52,313 bases of DNA from an uncultured Eubacteriales bacterium (GCA_944349855.1 CALVNS010000018.1:1-52313), one strand, 5' to 3'. Shown: positions 15,674 to 23,861, counted from the first letter of the stretch. Numbers and translations are program-made. Notes: a model not told the origin generated them from the sequence alone.

Positions 15674-15691
15674 TTGATAATATTTTAACAT
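15674..15691. promoter_or_regulatory. Rex-like operator overlapping the adhE -10 box
   Basis: The palindrome TTGATAATATTTTAACAT matches the Clostridial Rex consensus TTGTTAAnnnnTTAACAA at 12 of 14 defined positions. It covers the adhE -10 element (15682-15687), the classical placement for repression released by high NADH. Rex itself is not encoded in the window. Confidence 0.75.
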
Positions 15692-15710
15692 TCTCCCTGG
15701 GGGACGTCAA
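15682..15710 (-). promoter_or_regulatory. Promoter of the adhE operon
   Basis: Minus strand TTGACG (15710-15705), 17-base spacer, TAAAAT (15687-15682). The -10 lies inside the Rex-like palindrome. Confidence 0.75.
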
Positions 15711-15751
15711 TTGCACAACTGAACAGAGATTGACAGGCCCATTGCGTCAGA

Positions 15752-15769
15752 TTGTCTTATTTTTAACAA
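15752..15769. promoter_or_regulatory. Second Rex-like site upstream of adhE
   Basis: TTGTCTTATTTTTAACAA matches the Rex consensus at 11 of 14 defined positions, with a perfect TTAACAA half. It is centred 78 bases upstream of the first site (about 7.4 helical turns), upstream of the -35 box. Confidence 0.6.
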
Positions 15770-15829
15770 TATCGAGCATAGACCCGTATAGATCCGGATT
15801 GAGACGGCCTGAATATAGCCGGATATGAC

Positions 15830-15859
15830 GGGGCGGCGGCGCATTTGCGCCGCCGCCCC
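15830..15859. repeat. Perfect GC-rich inverted repeat in the gap before adhE
   Basis: GGGGCGGCGGCGC pairs perfectly with GCGCCGCCGCCCC around four bases. It lies beyond the 3' end of the GH30-like operon and upstream of the adhE promoter. No T run follows it in either direction (T-rich sequence lies on the operon side, 15862-15885), so it is not a textbook terminator, though it could end or protect the leftward operon transcript. The rest of 15710-15908 holds the second Rex-like site and otherwise nothing recognised. Confidence 0.7.
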
Positions 15860-15908
15860 TAAAAAGATTTTTATAAATTTTTAACGATTGAATGGTCTGA
15901 ACCGGTGC

Positions 15909-17327
15909 TTAGGACATGGCGACAAACGTGGTGACGGAATCGGGCGGACAGTCGACGAGAAAGAGGCCGTTTTCCGGTGCAACTGCGCCCAGGTCTACGC
16001 CGCGCTCAGTGGGCGAGGTGCGATAGCAGCCGTAGCGAGCGGCGTCTCCGACGACGCGCAGTTGCAACTTCTGCGGATTTGCGTCTGTGTTGACGATGGC
16101 AAAGGCGTCGGGATGGCCGGTCTGCGCGCCGGCAAAGGCCAGGATGGCGCAGGGGGTATAGGCGCACGAGGCGGCCGCGACGCGCATGCCGGGCTGGCCG
16201 ATCCGGCAAACCTGACGATAGTAGTGATACCCCTTTTCGACGGTGTAAGAGCCGTCCGGTTTGACGCTGAATGCGCAGCCGGGGTTCGGGTCGCCGCCCA
16301 CCCAGCCACCGGCAAGCTGTACAGCCGCCCAGGGGATGATGGCGTTGACCTGGGTGTCGTACACGGCGCGCTGCAATTCGAAGACGAAACGAGCGTCCAT
16401 CTCCTTCCAGCTGGTTGACGTCACCCACGCGTGCAGGTCGGGCCTGTGCGCGCGCAGCTGCCCGATGCCCGTGTTTGCATGGGTGTTGCTCCAACGCTGG
16501 AAGAGCCCATCGCCGTAAAACCCATGGGACGTGATAAGGCCCAGCGCATCGAGCGCCTCGGGGCTTTCCGCGATGGCGTTGGCATAGCCCCAATGCGCAA
16601 AGCGGGTCCAGCCGGTGCACTCGCCGGGGGTGACGCCCAGGCCGCTGCCGGAAGCGTCGGCCACCTGCTTGAGCACGGGCAGAAAGGCGGCTACGTGCTC
16701 GGGCGACCAGTACATGTTGTAGTCATGACCGGTTCCGATGTTGGGATCCAGGCCGTCCTCAGGCCACCGGCTGAAGTCCTCGCCTTCGTTGTGGATGGAC
16801 AGATATTCGATGGGGAAGTGCTCGACCTCGCGCATGTACTTGCCGAAGGCCACGATGTACTTGGCGCACTCGGTCTCATATGCGGGGTCCATGTCCCGGC
16901 CGCGGACCTTGCGAATCTTCGTCATGAACGCGGGCGGGCCGTACAGCGTGGCGACGCCGCGCAGGTCTGCGCCGCGCGCACGGGTGATGCGCAGGCCCTC
17001 GCGGATGAAGTAGCGCATCCAACGGGTGGTTGTGGCATGATCATAATTGGCCTGATCGATTGCGCCTGCGGCCGGGGGATTGAGTTTTCCCTCGTCCTGC
17101 TGGAAGCAGTCGATGAACATCTTGAACACGCCCGGCTTCAGTCCGTCCTCGCCGAAAATCATCTGCAGGATCTCCTGGCGCTGATCCTCGCTTAGCAGGC
17201 TGAATCCGCCGTAATCCTGCGGCCATTGGGTATAGTCGGGGGTTTGGGCCGTCTCGACGTAGTTGATGCCAAAGCCGTCCCACTGCTGCAGCAGGTGGTG
17301 AAAGTTGACCTTTGCGGGAATGTACAT
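15909..17327 (-). CDS. GH30-like (clan GH-A) glycoside hydrolase
   Basis: A 472-residue protein without a signal peptide. It has a (beta/alpha)8-type N-terminal domain (WDGFGINYVET at 16-26, EYLSIHNEGED around the presumed acid/base E181) and a beta-sandwich C-terminal domain, a layout resembling GH30 exo- and endo-glycanases. At the strand where GH-A enzymes carry the nucleophile glutamate, the sequence reads WVTSTSW (301-307), with Ser where TE is normal; E309 follows shortly after. The enzyme may therefore be atypical or belong to a neighbouring family. It is the last gene of the GntR-controlled carbohydrate operon and would act on imported oligosaccharide in the cytoplasm. The ATG at 17327 follows GGAGGAC. 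Confidence 0.65.
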   Translation of the reverse strand: MYIPAKVNFHHLLQQWDGFGINYVETAQTPDYTQWPQDYGGFSLLSEDQRQEILQMIFGEDGLKPGVFKMFIDCFQQDEGKLNPPAAGAIDQANYDHATTTRWMRYFIREGLRITRARGADLRGVATLYGPPAFMTKIRKVRGRDMDPAYETECAKYIVAFGKYMREVEHFPIEYLSIHNEGEDFSRWPEDGLDPNIGTGHDYNMYWSPEHVAAFLPVLKQVADASGSGLGVTPGECTGWTRFAHWGYANAIAESPEALDALGLITSHGFYGDGLFQRWSNTHANTGIGQLRAHRPDLHAWVTSTSWKEMDARFVFELQRAVYDTQVNAIIPWAAVQLAGGWVGGDPNPGCAFSVKPDGSYTVEKGYHYYRQVCRIGQPGMRVAAASCAYTPCAILAFAGAQTGHPDAFAIVNTDANPQKLQLRVVGDAARYGCYRTSPTERGVDLGAVAPENGLFLVDCPPDSVTTFVAMS

Positions 17328-17340
17328 GGCGTCGTCCTCC

Positions 17341-18099
17341 CTATATCCGCAGGAATGTCTTGAGATTTTCGCCCATCACGAGCCTTTGCTCCGCCTCCGG
17401 CAGCGCGTCCTGCAGCAGCGCGCGGTATGCGGCCACCTCGACGTGCTGGAAGGCAAACGGTGCGTCCGATCCAAAGCAGATCCGATGCGCGCCCAACGTC
17501 TGAATCGCCTTGGCAACCATGAGGTAGGAGATGGCGCTTCCGACCAGCAGCATGTTGGGATGCTGCTGTGCGAACTCGATTGCGGAATTGCCCAGATGGG
17601 GCAGGCCCGCCCCGCCCATGTGCACGACCAGCATGCGCAGGTTGGGGTGCCGGCGCGCGATCTTGGCGCAGCGGTAGGGGTGCGTAAAGTCATAGAAATC
17701 GGCCCCGATGTGCAGCGCCAGGACAAGCCCCCGCTCCTCGATGCGGGAGATGATGGGATCGATCTGCGCTTCATCGTCGATGAAAAAGGTATTCTGCGCG
17801 CCGTTGAGCTTGATGCCCTTCATCCCGTACATCTCTGCGCAGCGGTCGATGGTCTCATAGGCGCTTTGCAGACCGAAGTGTGGATCCACCCAGCCAAAGG
17901 GCGTCAGGCGATCCGGATGCTGCCTGGCCGACTCGTAGACATAGCGGTTGGCCTGCACGACATCGCGCATGTATGGCGGCTGAAGCCATACGAGAGAGCG
18001 GTCGACCCCGGCGCGGTCCATGCTGCGCAGCAGGTCCTCGGCTGACAGCCCATTTTCCTCCGTGAGCGACAGATGTGTGTCAGCGTCAAAGATGAACAT
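17341..18099 (-). CDS. Amidohydrolase 2 family (TIM-barrel metal-dependent hydrolase)
   Basis: The protein has 252 residues of the amidohydrolase_2 (COG2159-like) fold: DADTHLSL at the N-terminus, GIKLNG, LHIGAD, LVVHMGG and the closing FGSDAPF aspartate. The N-terminal HxH metal pair appears reduced to a single histidine (residue 9), which occurs in decarboxylase- or lactonase-like members. In this sugar operon it might hydrolyse a sugar lactone or decarboxylate an acidic derivative, but the reaction cannot be read from sequence. It lies between the solute-binding protein and GH30-like genes, only 13 bases from the latter. Confidence 0.8.
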   Translation of the reverse strand: MFIFDADTHLSLTEENGLSAEDLLRSMDRAGVDRSLVWLQPPYMRDVVQANRYVYESARQHPDRLTPFGWVDPHFGLQSAYETIDRCAEMYGMKGIKLNGAQNTFFIDDEAQIDPIISRIEERGLVLALHIGADFYDFTHPYRCAKIARRHPNLRMLVVHMGGAGLPHLGNSAIEFAQQHPNMLLVGSAISYLMVAKAIQTLGAHRICFGSDAPFAFQHVEVAAYRALLQDALPEAEQRLVMGENLKTFLRI

Positions 18100-18119
18100 A
18101 AAACAACCCGCCTCATCGG

Positions 18120-18142
18120 GGGCTGGGGCGCCGCCCCAGCCC
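18120..18142 (-). other. Intergenic hairpin after the solute-binding protein gene
   Basis: GGGCTGGGGC pairs with GCCCCAGCCC around three bases, without a T run. In operons of this kind such a hairpin downstream of the binding-protein cistron commonly protects that part of the mRNA and limits expression of the distal genes. Confidence 0.6.
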
Positions 18143-18154
18143 GCCGGTCATTTT

Positions 18155-19705
18155 TTAGTTGGCAAAGTAGTTGTCGAAGATCTCCTGTGCCGCGTCGGTC
18201 ATGATCTGACCGCCGTTGGCCTTCCAGGTTTCCACATATTCGTCGTAATAGGTGATCGGCTGCTCTCCGGTGATGATGTCCATGAACACCTCTTTGGTCA
18301 GGTTGTCCAGGTCGGTGGTGTACTCGATCTGCTCGTCGAAGGTGACGCCGTTGCCGATCACGTCGAAGTAGCCGGTCTCATAGGAGGCGTATTCCACGGC
18401 CTTGGGGTCCAGGTACTTTTCGTAGACCTGCGGCACCCACACCGTGCAGAAGGCGCTTTCGGACATCTCACGCACGCCGACCGTATCCAGCCGGTAGTTG
18501 TAGTCCGTGTAATCGCCCAAGAACGTCGTGGCGCCGGAGGTCGCTCCCTCTTCAACAAAGTCCCAGTGGACGCCCTGCTCGCCCAGCATTGCCGCGACGA
18601 ACAGCTCCTCGTTGGTGGCGATGCACTCGAGCATCTCCATGCACAGCTGCAGTTTTTCCGGATCGTCCGCCAGGTGCGAGCCGAAGCAGGTGACGTACTT
18701 CTTCGCGCCCCATTCGATCGTGCCGGACTCGCCGTTCGGGCCCTTGAAGCACGGGGCCACGACCATCTCGCCGTCTGGCTGCGCGGCATAGAATTCCTCA
18801 TAGTTCTGGCCGCCCTGGACAAGCGCAGGCGCGTAGCCGTCGCCCTGGCCGTAGGAGCCGCGGATGCCCTGATTGAACCCGTCGCGGCGGGTTTCCGTCG
18901 TGTTGACCCCCTTGGGGATCAGGTCCTCCGCATACCAGCGCGCCAGCGTCTCCAGCGCCTGGCGGGCGCCCTCGGTCATCTCGCCGCGCACGATCTGCCC
19001 GTCCTTGTTCATCCATACCAGCGGCTGCGCACCATAGGCGCCGAAGACTTCGTTGAAGCCGCAGAAGGGCGAATTGGTGCCGGATGTATAGCCGTATTCG
19101 TTGAATTCGCCGTCGCCGTTGAAGTCCGTCGTGCGGCAGGCGCGCAGGAACGCCTCAAACTCTTCGATGGTCGTGGGTACGCTCATGCCCAGCTGGTCGA
19201 GCCAGTCCTGACGGTACACCATCGTGTGGCGGCAGGGGCCGAACATGTTCCACGAGCACAGGCAGTACACCGTGCCGTCGCGCAGGTCTTTAAAGTAGGC
19301 AGGCATGTATTCGTAGATGTCCAGCGCCGCCTGATAGTACTGGGGCATGTAGGTCTGGATCATCTCCTCGGAGATCTCGCAGAACCAGCCCGCATCCACG
19401 GCGTTCGTGTTGAGCGCGCCGGTCTGGATGATATCCGCGGGCGCGCCGCCGGAGGCGATGTAGGTGTTGAACACGTTGTCCCAGTCCGTGCCATCGTGGG
19501 TGCCCATGGGGATGACCTCAAATTCGACGTTGAAGCCGTACTTCTTGAGCAGCTCCGGCAGATGCTCGGTCGTCCAGGAGCCGTTGGTCGCCAGGTCCTG
19601 GGTGATGATCCAGGTGATCGTCGTGGGTTCTTCTTCGGCGAGCGCTGCGGGCCATGCGCACAGGAGCAGCGCCAGGGCGAGGGTCAGGGCCAGGATCTTC
19701 TTCAT
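18155..19705 (-). CDS. Extracellular solute-binding protein (carbohydrate ABC importer)
   Basis: A 516-residue secreted binding protein of the family that pairs with LplB/LplC permeases, used for oligosaccharides and other complex sugars. The signal peptide covers about 1-23 (positively charged MKK, long hydrophobic core, AALA-EEE cleavage). A Cys at 16 lies in the hydrophobic core but lacks a good lipobox, so lipid anchoring is uncertain, unusual for a Gram-positive binding protein. Features include DFNGDGEFNEYGYT, a calcium-like loop common in this group, and GSDSA-free tails. It is the most upstream component after the two permeases and is followed by a stabilising hairpin. Confidence 0.9.
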   Translation of the reverse strand: MKKILALTLALALLLCAWPAALAEEEPTTITWIITQDLATNGSWTTEHLPELLKKYGFNVEFEVIPMGTHDGTDWDNVFNTYIASGGAPADIIQTGALNTNAVDAGWFCEISEEMIQTYMPQYYQAALDIYEYMPAYFKDLRDGTVYCLCSWNMFGPCRHTMVYRQDWLDQLGMSVPTTIEEFEAFLRACRTTDFNGDGEFNEYGYTSGTNSPFCGFNEVFGAYGAQPLVWMNKDGQIVRGEMTEGARQALETLARWYAEDLIPKGVNTTETRRDGFNQGIRGSYGQGDGYAPALVQGGQNYEEFYAAQPDGEMVVAPCFKGPNGESGTIEWGAKKYVTCFGSHLADDPEKLQLCMEMLECIATNEELFVAAMLGEQGVHWDFVEEGATSGATTFLGDYTDYNYRLDTVGVREMSESAFCTVWVPQVYEKYLDPKAVEYASYETGYFDVIGNGVTFDEQIEYTTDLDNLTKEVFMDIITGEQPITYYDEYVETWKANGGQIMTDAAQEIFDNYFAN

Positions 19706-19753
19706 GTTGAAACCTCCCGTTTGTCATATTTGTGCCTCCGCTTCGCAGCAACT

Positions 19754-20629
19754 TCATCCCTTGACCGCGCCGAGCATCACGCCCTTGATGAAGTACTTCT
19801 GCGCAAACGGATAGACCATCAGAATCGGCAGCGTCGCGACCATGATCGTGGCGCCCTTGAGCGATTCGGGGTTTGTCGTGCTGGCGTCGCTGAGCGACTC
19901 CAGACCGGACATCGTGTTTTCAACGACCAGGTTTCGGATGATGCGCTGCAGGACGTAGTGGTTTTTGTCCGTGAAATACATGAGATTGTCCATATAGGCG
20001 TTCCAATGGTATACGCACATCCACATCGCAATGGTGGCCACGACAGCCTTGGACACGGGCAGGACGATCCGAAACAGGATGACCCACTCGTTTGCGCCGT
20101 CGATCTGCGCGGATTCCTCCATGTCGGAGGGAATGCTCTGGAAGAAGTTGCGCATGACGATCATGTTGAAGCCCCACACGAGGGAGGGGAGCACCATGGA
20201 CCAGCGGTTGTTCATCAGGCCCAGGGAGCGGATGAGCATGAACGTGGGGATCGTGCCGCCCGAAAAATACATTGCAAACAGAAAGATGCCCATGATGGTC
20301 CGGCGCATCGGCAGATAGCTCTTGGACACCGCGTATCCGCCCAGGGCCGTGACGAGCGTAGACAGGACCGTGCCCACCGCGGTGCGCCAGATGGTGTTGT
20401 AATACGCGCGCCAGATGTCTGTGGAGGAGAAGACCTTTTCCAGCGCGGAGAAGTCCCACTCCCGCGGGATGATGTGCACGCCGATTCGAATGGACTCGGC
20501 GTAGGAACTCATGCCGATGGAAAAGACGTGGATGATCGGGTACGCCATCACCACGCACAGCACGATCATGAACCCGTAGTTGAACAGATCGAAGGCCCTT
20601 TCGGAGCGAGTCTTGCGTATGCCTGTCAT
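19754..20629 (-). CDS. Carbohydrate ABC transporter permease (LplC/YtcP type)
   Basis: A 291-residue inner-membrane permease with about six membrane segments. The cytoplasmic EAA loop reads EESAQIDGANEWVILFRIVLP, the docking site for the shared ATPase, and the ending YFIKGVMLGAVKG is diagnostic for the LplC-like half. It pairs with the upstream permease. No ATPase is encoded in the operon, as is usual for these importers, which borrow an MsmX-type ATPase from elsewhere. It lies 23 bases after the LplB-type gene. Confidence 0.93.
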   Translation of the reverse strand: MTGIRKTRSERAFDLFNYGFMIVLCVVMAYPIIHVFSIGMSSYAESIRIGVHIIPREWDFSALEKVFSSTDIWRAYYNTIWRTAVGTVLSTLVTALGGYAVSKSYLPMRRTIMGIFLFAMYFSGGTIPTFMLIRSLGLMNNRWSMVLPSLVWGFNMIVMRNFFQSIPSDMEESAQIDGANEWVILFRIVLPVSKAVVATIAMWMCVYHWNAYMDNLMYFTDKNHYVLQRIIRNLVVENTMSGLESLSDASTTNPESLKGATIMVATLPILMVYPFAQKYFIKGVMLGAVKG

Positions 20630-20652
20630 AAACGTCCCTCCTTTGCCGCTCC

Positions 20653-21615
20653 TCAGGCGACGCCCTGCTGCCCGAGGCTCTTGGCGATCCGGTCCGTGAG
20701 CAGCACCATGCCCAGGCCGATGACCGATTTGAACAGGCCGATGGCCGTCGTGTAGCTGTATTGCGTGTCGATGATGCCCTTTTCGTAGATGTACGTGTCG
20801 ATGATCTCCGCCACCGAGCGCACGGAGTTGTTGTACATGTTGTAGACCTGATCGAAGCCGGCATCCATGATCGTGCCGGTACGCAGGATCAGCATGATGA
20901 CGATCGTGGGCACCAGACAGGGAATGGTCACATGGATGATGCGCTTGAACCGGCCGGCGCCGTCGATGATCGCCGCCTCGTAAAGCCCTGGATCAATGCC
21001 TGTCAGCGCGGCCAGATAGATGATGGAATTCCAGCCGACCTCACGCCAGATCTCCGTGACGACGAGCAGTCCGCGAAAGTAGCTCTTGTTGCCGATGAAG
21101 TTGACCGGCGTCGTGCCAAAGAGATTAGCGATTGCGACGCTTACGCCGTAGTCGGGGGACAATACCATGCGCAGGATGCCCGCCAGCACGACCCAGGAGA
21201 TGAAATGCGGCAGATAGGTGACAGTTTGCACGACCTTTTTGAATCGGATCGACTGCAGCTCGTTGAGCATGATCGCCAACAAGATGGGCGCCGGGAAGCA
21301 AAAGACGATCTTGTACAGGCTGATGAGCAGCGTGTTGCGCAGCACCTGGGTGCCGTTCAGGCTGGTCAGAAATTGCTCGAAGTACTTGAGGCCAACCCAT
21401 TCGCTGCCCATGACGTTTTGCAGGAAGGACTGGCCGATTTTCGCCTTGTAGTCCACAAACGCCATCGCCAGGCCGAACATCGCGCCATAGCGGAAGATGA
21501 GAAACGTGGCCAGTGCGGGCAACATCATCAGCAGCAGGTTGTGGTGTTTGACGCAGGCGCGCAGCAGGCGCTTCGCGCGCCCCCGGACGCCGATGTTCCG
21601 ACTTGATTGGACCAT
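20653..21615 (-). CDS. Carbohydrate ABC transporter permease (LplB/YteP type)
   Basis: A 320-residue permease with six predicted membrane segments. The N-terminal stretch LLLMMLPALATFLIFRYGAMFGLAMAF and the EAA loop YEAAIIDGAGRFKRI are typical of the LplB half of polysaccharide and oligosaccharide importers, as is the ending with TAIGLFKSVIGLGMVLLTDRIAK. It follows the GntR gene by 28 bases and forms the channel together with the LplC-type partner. Confidence 0.93.
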   Translation of the reverse strand: MVQSSRNIGVRGRAKRLLRACVKHHNLLLMMLPALATFLIFRYGAMFGLAMAFVDYKAKIGQSFLQNVMGSEWVGLKYFEQFLTSLNGTQVLRNTLLISLYKIVFCFPAPILLAIMLNELQSIRFKKVVQTVTYLPHFISWVVLAGILRMVLSPDYGVSVAIANLFGTTPVNFIGNKSYFRGLLVVTEIWREVGWNSIIYLAALTGIDPGLYEAAIIDGAGRFKRIIHVTIPCLVPTIVIMLILRTGTIMDAGFDQVYNMYNNSVRSVAEIIDTYIYEKGIIDTQYSYTTAIGLFKSVIGLGMVLLTDRIAKSLGQQGVA

Positions 21616-21643
21616 GCTATCCTCCCCTATCGTTGCGCGGCCG

Positions 21644-22330
21644 TCACTTCTGGTAGTCGATCCATCCGCGGAAGCTCTCCAGCACAGCGTTGCGGATGGT
21701 CTCCTCGTCTTTGCTCAAGATGGCGTCGCAGATCTTGCGATGATCCTCTACGGCCGTGTGCGGCACCTTGCGCACGGACTTGCTGACGGATTCGATGAAG
21801 ATCTTGAGGATGACCTCGCCGATGCGGATGACATACGGGTTGCGCGTCGCCTGCAGGATGGCTTCGTGGAAGCGCACGTCCTCGTCGCCCGTGTGCTTGC
21901 CCTGCGCCACCAGATCTTCAAAGTGCAGGCGCGCCTGCTGGATGCGCTCGATGTCCTCGGGCGTCGCGTTCTGGGCTGCCAAAACGGTGAACGCAGGCTC
22001 AAACATGCGGCGTAGCTCCATGATGTCCTTCATCGTGCCCGGCTCGATCAGCAGCTGATAGAGCATGGGGTTGAGCGCGGAGCCCGAGGCCTTGGTCGCA
22101 ACATACGTCCCATCGCCCCGATGCACCTCGACGATGCCCATCGCCTGCAGGACTTTGACGGCCTCCCGCACGCTGGAGCGCCCTACCCCCAGGCTTGTCA
22201 TCAGCTCCGTTTCCGTTGGCAAGCGATCGCCGGGCTTCAATTCCCGGTGGATCAAAGCGCTGGTAATGCGGTCGATCACCTGATCGACCAAGGCGTTTTG
22301 ATTGATCGGGGTACCCAATTTGATATCCAT
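21644..22330 (-). CDS. GntR/FadR family regulator of the sugar operon
   Basis: This 228-residue protein has an N-terminal winged helix-turn-helix (about 12-77, containing LPTETELMTSLGVGRSSVREAVKVLQ) and a C-terminal FCD ligand domain with the metal-binding pattern expected of FadR-type regulators (ELRRMFEPA, RFHEAILQATRN, DHRKICDAI). It is the first gene of the operon whose promoter and likely operator lie just upstream, so it should control itself together with the importer, amidohydrolase and glycosidase. FCD regulators typically respond to sugar acids or small carboxylates, hinting that a uronate-like product is the inducer. Confidence 0.93.
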   Translation of the reverse strand: MDIKLGTPINQNALVDQVIDRITSALIHRELKPGDRLPTETELMTSLGVGRSSVREAVKVLQAMGIVEVHRGDGTYVATKASGSALNPMLYQLLIEPGTMKDIMELRRMFEPAFTVLAAQNATPEDIERIQQARLHFEDLVAQGKHTGDEDVRFHEAILQATRNPYVIRIGEVILKIFIESVSKSVRKVPHTAVEDHRKICDAILSKDEETIRNAVLESFRGWIDYQK

Positions 22331-22345
22331 ATCGATCCCTCACTC

Positions 22346-22366
22346 ATCATACGTAATACATCTGAT
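22346..22366. promoter_or_regulatory. Imperfect palindrome, candidate GntR operator
   Basis: The 21-bp sequence beginning ATCATACG and ending CATCTGAT is symmetric at 8 of 10 paired positions around its centre. It lies between the transcription start expected from the promoter and the GntR start codon, where a repressor would block elongation or initiation. Confidence 0.6.
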
Positions 22367-22382
22367 GTCTGCCGTTTGTTTC

Positions 22383-22411
22383 ATTATAGACCTGATGCAC
22401 GCATGTGTCAA
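22383..22411 (-). promoter_or_regulatory. Consensus promoter of the sugar operon
   Basis: On the minus strand TTGACA (22411-22406), 17-base spacer, TATAAT (22388-22383): a perfect sigma-A promoter, which implies that strong repression is needed. Confidence 0.9.
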
Positions 22412-22505
22412 GTAAAAATAGAGAATATAGACAAAAATATTTCTATATCATGTCCGTTTTCAAGGCAAACAGTTGGATAAAAGCGCGATGGTGCACGCGG
22501 ACTGC

Positions 22506-22546
22506 AAAAAAAGCCGCCCGGTTTCGCGGGAAGCGAACCGGACGGC
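22506..22546 (-). terminator. Terminator after the NYN gene
   Basis: Minus strand stem GCCGTCCGGTTCGC / GCGAAACCGGGCGGC (22546-22513), then seven Ts. The stretch 22412-22505 beyond it is AT-rich and shows no gene. Confidence 0.88.
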
Positions 22547-22631
22547 GTCTGATCGGGATGGAGGGCATCGCAAGGCATGAGAAGGGACGGATGCCTGCCG
22601 GCCCAGGATCAGTGCGGGCTCATGGCCCATA

Positions 22632-23609
22632 TCAGAGGATCTTCACCAGCATGGTCTTCTGCTCGTCCATCTCCACCTTGAGCACGCCGCTCTTTTCCAG
22701 CGCGCGCAGCAGGTCGGAAAAGCGCTTGAAGCCGACGGCGCGCTCGGTGAAGTCGGGATAGTCGTTCTGGATGGCGGCTTTGAGGATGGAGGGGTTGATG
22801 CGCTCAAAGCCATTGTCCCGGAAGGCGCGCAGGTGGCTGCGGAAGATCTCGGCGTAGTTGTCGCGCGTGAGCTGGGGCGGAGAGGTCTTCTGCTCCTCAT
22901 GGCCGAGCTGGACGATGAGGTTGAAGTGGTCGGCCACGACGGTGAAGGAGCCGAAGCGCTGCGAAAGGCCGCTGAGCAGCTTGCCAAAGGTGGAAAACCC
23001 GAAGGACTTCTCGTTGAAGTCGGGCCGCAGGCGCAGCAGGATGTTCTTGAGCTCGGAGGCGAGGATCTCGTTTTCGTCGGCCTGCTCCTCGAGGATGGTG
23101 CAGATCAGTTCGTCGAGCTGGTCGAGCGTGAGCGGCTCGTCCTTCTGGCTGCGGCCGGAGGACTTGCCCTGGCTGACGGACTCCAGGAACTGGAATTCAT
23201 TGCACGCGTTGATGAACACGCTGCTGGCGGCCTCCGAGCGCGAGATACCCAGCACAAACTTGCCCATGGATTTGAGCTTGCCCACGAGGGGTACGTAGTC
23301 GCTGTCGCCGGAGACGATGCAGAACGAGTCGATCAGGCTGTTGGTGAAGGCCACGTCGAGCGCGTCGAGCACGAGCTGGATGTCCAGGTTGTTCTTCTGG
23401 TTGCGCCCGTAGCGGATGGAGGGCACGACGTTGAATGTGTTGGACAGCAGCAGCTCCTTCAGGTCAGAGTACTTGTCCGTGTAGCCGTACACCTTGCCGA
23501 TCAGGATGTCGCCGCGGATCTTGACCTTTTCGATGACGTCGTTGAGCGTGCCAATCTTGGCGCCGCAGTTTTCCAGGTCGACGAAGAGCGCGTAATGTGC
23601 CGTGGCCAT
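22632..23609 (-). CDS. NYN domain ribonuclease-like protein with LOTUS/OST-HTH repeats
   Basis: A 325-residue cytosolic protein. The N-terminal NYN/PIN-like domain (1 to about 145) has the acidic residues of the family in FVDLENC, LDIQLVLDAL and SGDSDYVPLV. Two winged-helix OST-HTH (LOTUS) domains follow, at about 160-235 and 260-325 (SFGFSTFGKLLSGL and AVGFKRFSDLLRALEKSG are the repeated cores). This LabA/MARF1-like layout suggests RNA cleavage guided by the RNA-binding LOTUS domains. Bacterial members are poorly characterised. The ATG at 23609 has AGGAGG upstream. It is monocistronic, with its own promoter and terminator. Confidence 0.9.
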   Translation of the reverse strand: MATAHYALFVDLENCGAKIGTLNDVIEKVKIRGDILIGKVYGYTDKYSDLKELLLSNTFNVVPSIRYGRNQKNNLDIQLVLDALDVAFTNSLIDSFCIVSGDSDYVPLVGKLKSMGKFVLGISRSEAASSVFINACNEFQFLESVSQGKSSGRSQKDEPLTLDQLDELICTILEEQADENEILASELKNILLRLRPDFNEKSFGFSTFGKLLSGLSQRFGSFTVVADHFNLIVQLGHEEQKTSPPQLTRDNYAEIFRSHLRAFRDNGFERINPSILKAAIQNDYPDFTERAVGFKRFSDLLRALEKSGVLKVEMDEQKTMLVKIL

Positions 23610-23658
23610 GTCATATCCTCCTGCCATTTGTGCGCGCGGCATGGGCCGCGCCCTCTTC

Positions 23659-23687
23659 ACGATAGCACAAAACCGCCAAAATGACAA
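23659..23687 (-). promoter_or_regulatory. Promoter of the NYN gene
   Basis: Minus strand TTGTCA (23687-23682), 17-base spacer, TATCGT (23664-23659) with a TG extension. Confidence 0.65.
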
Positions 23688-23861
23688 TGACTTTGCCCGT
23701 TTTGGGCGCGGACGCCTTTGAAAAAATCGGCGTTGCAGGCGGCAGGGATTGAGCGGGATGGGCGCGAATCTTCAAATCAATTCCCAATATGCGGGTCCGC
23801 AAATACATGCGAAGGCAAGCGCCGCATTGCAAGCCGGCGCCTGCGAAATGGAGGGATCGCT

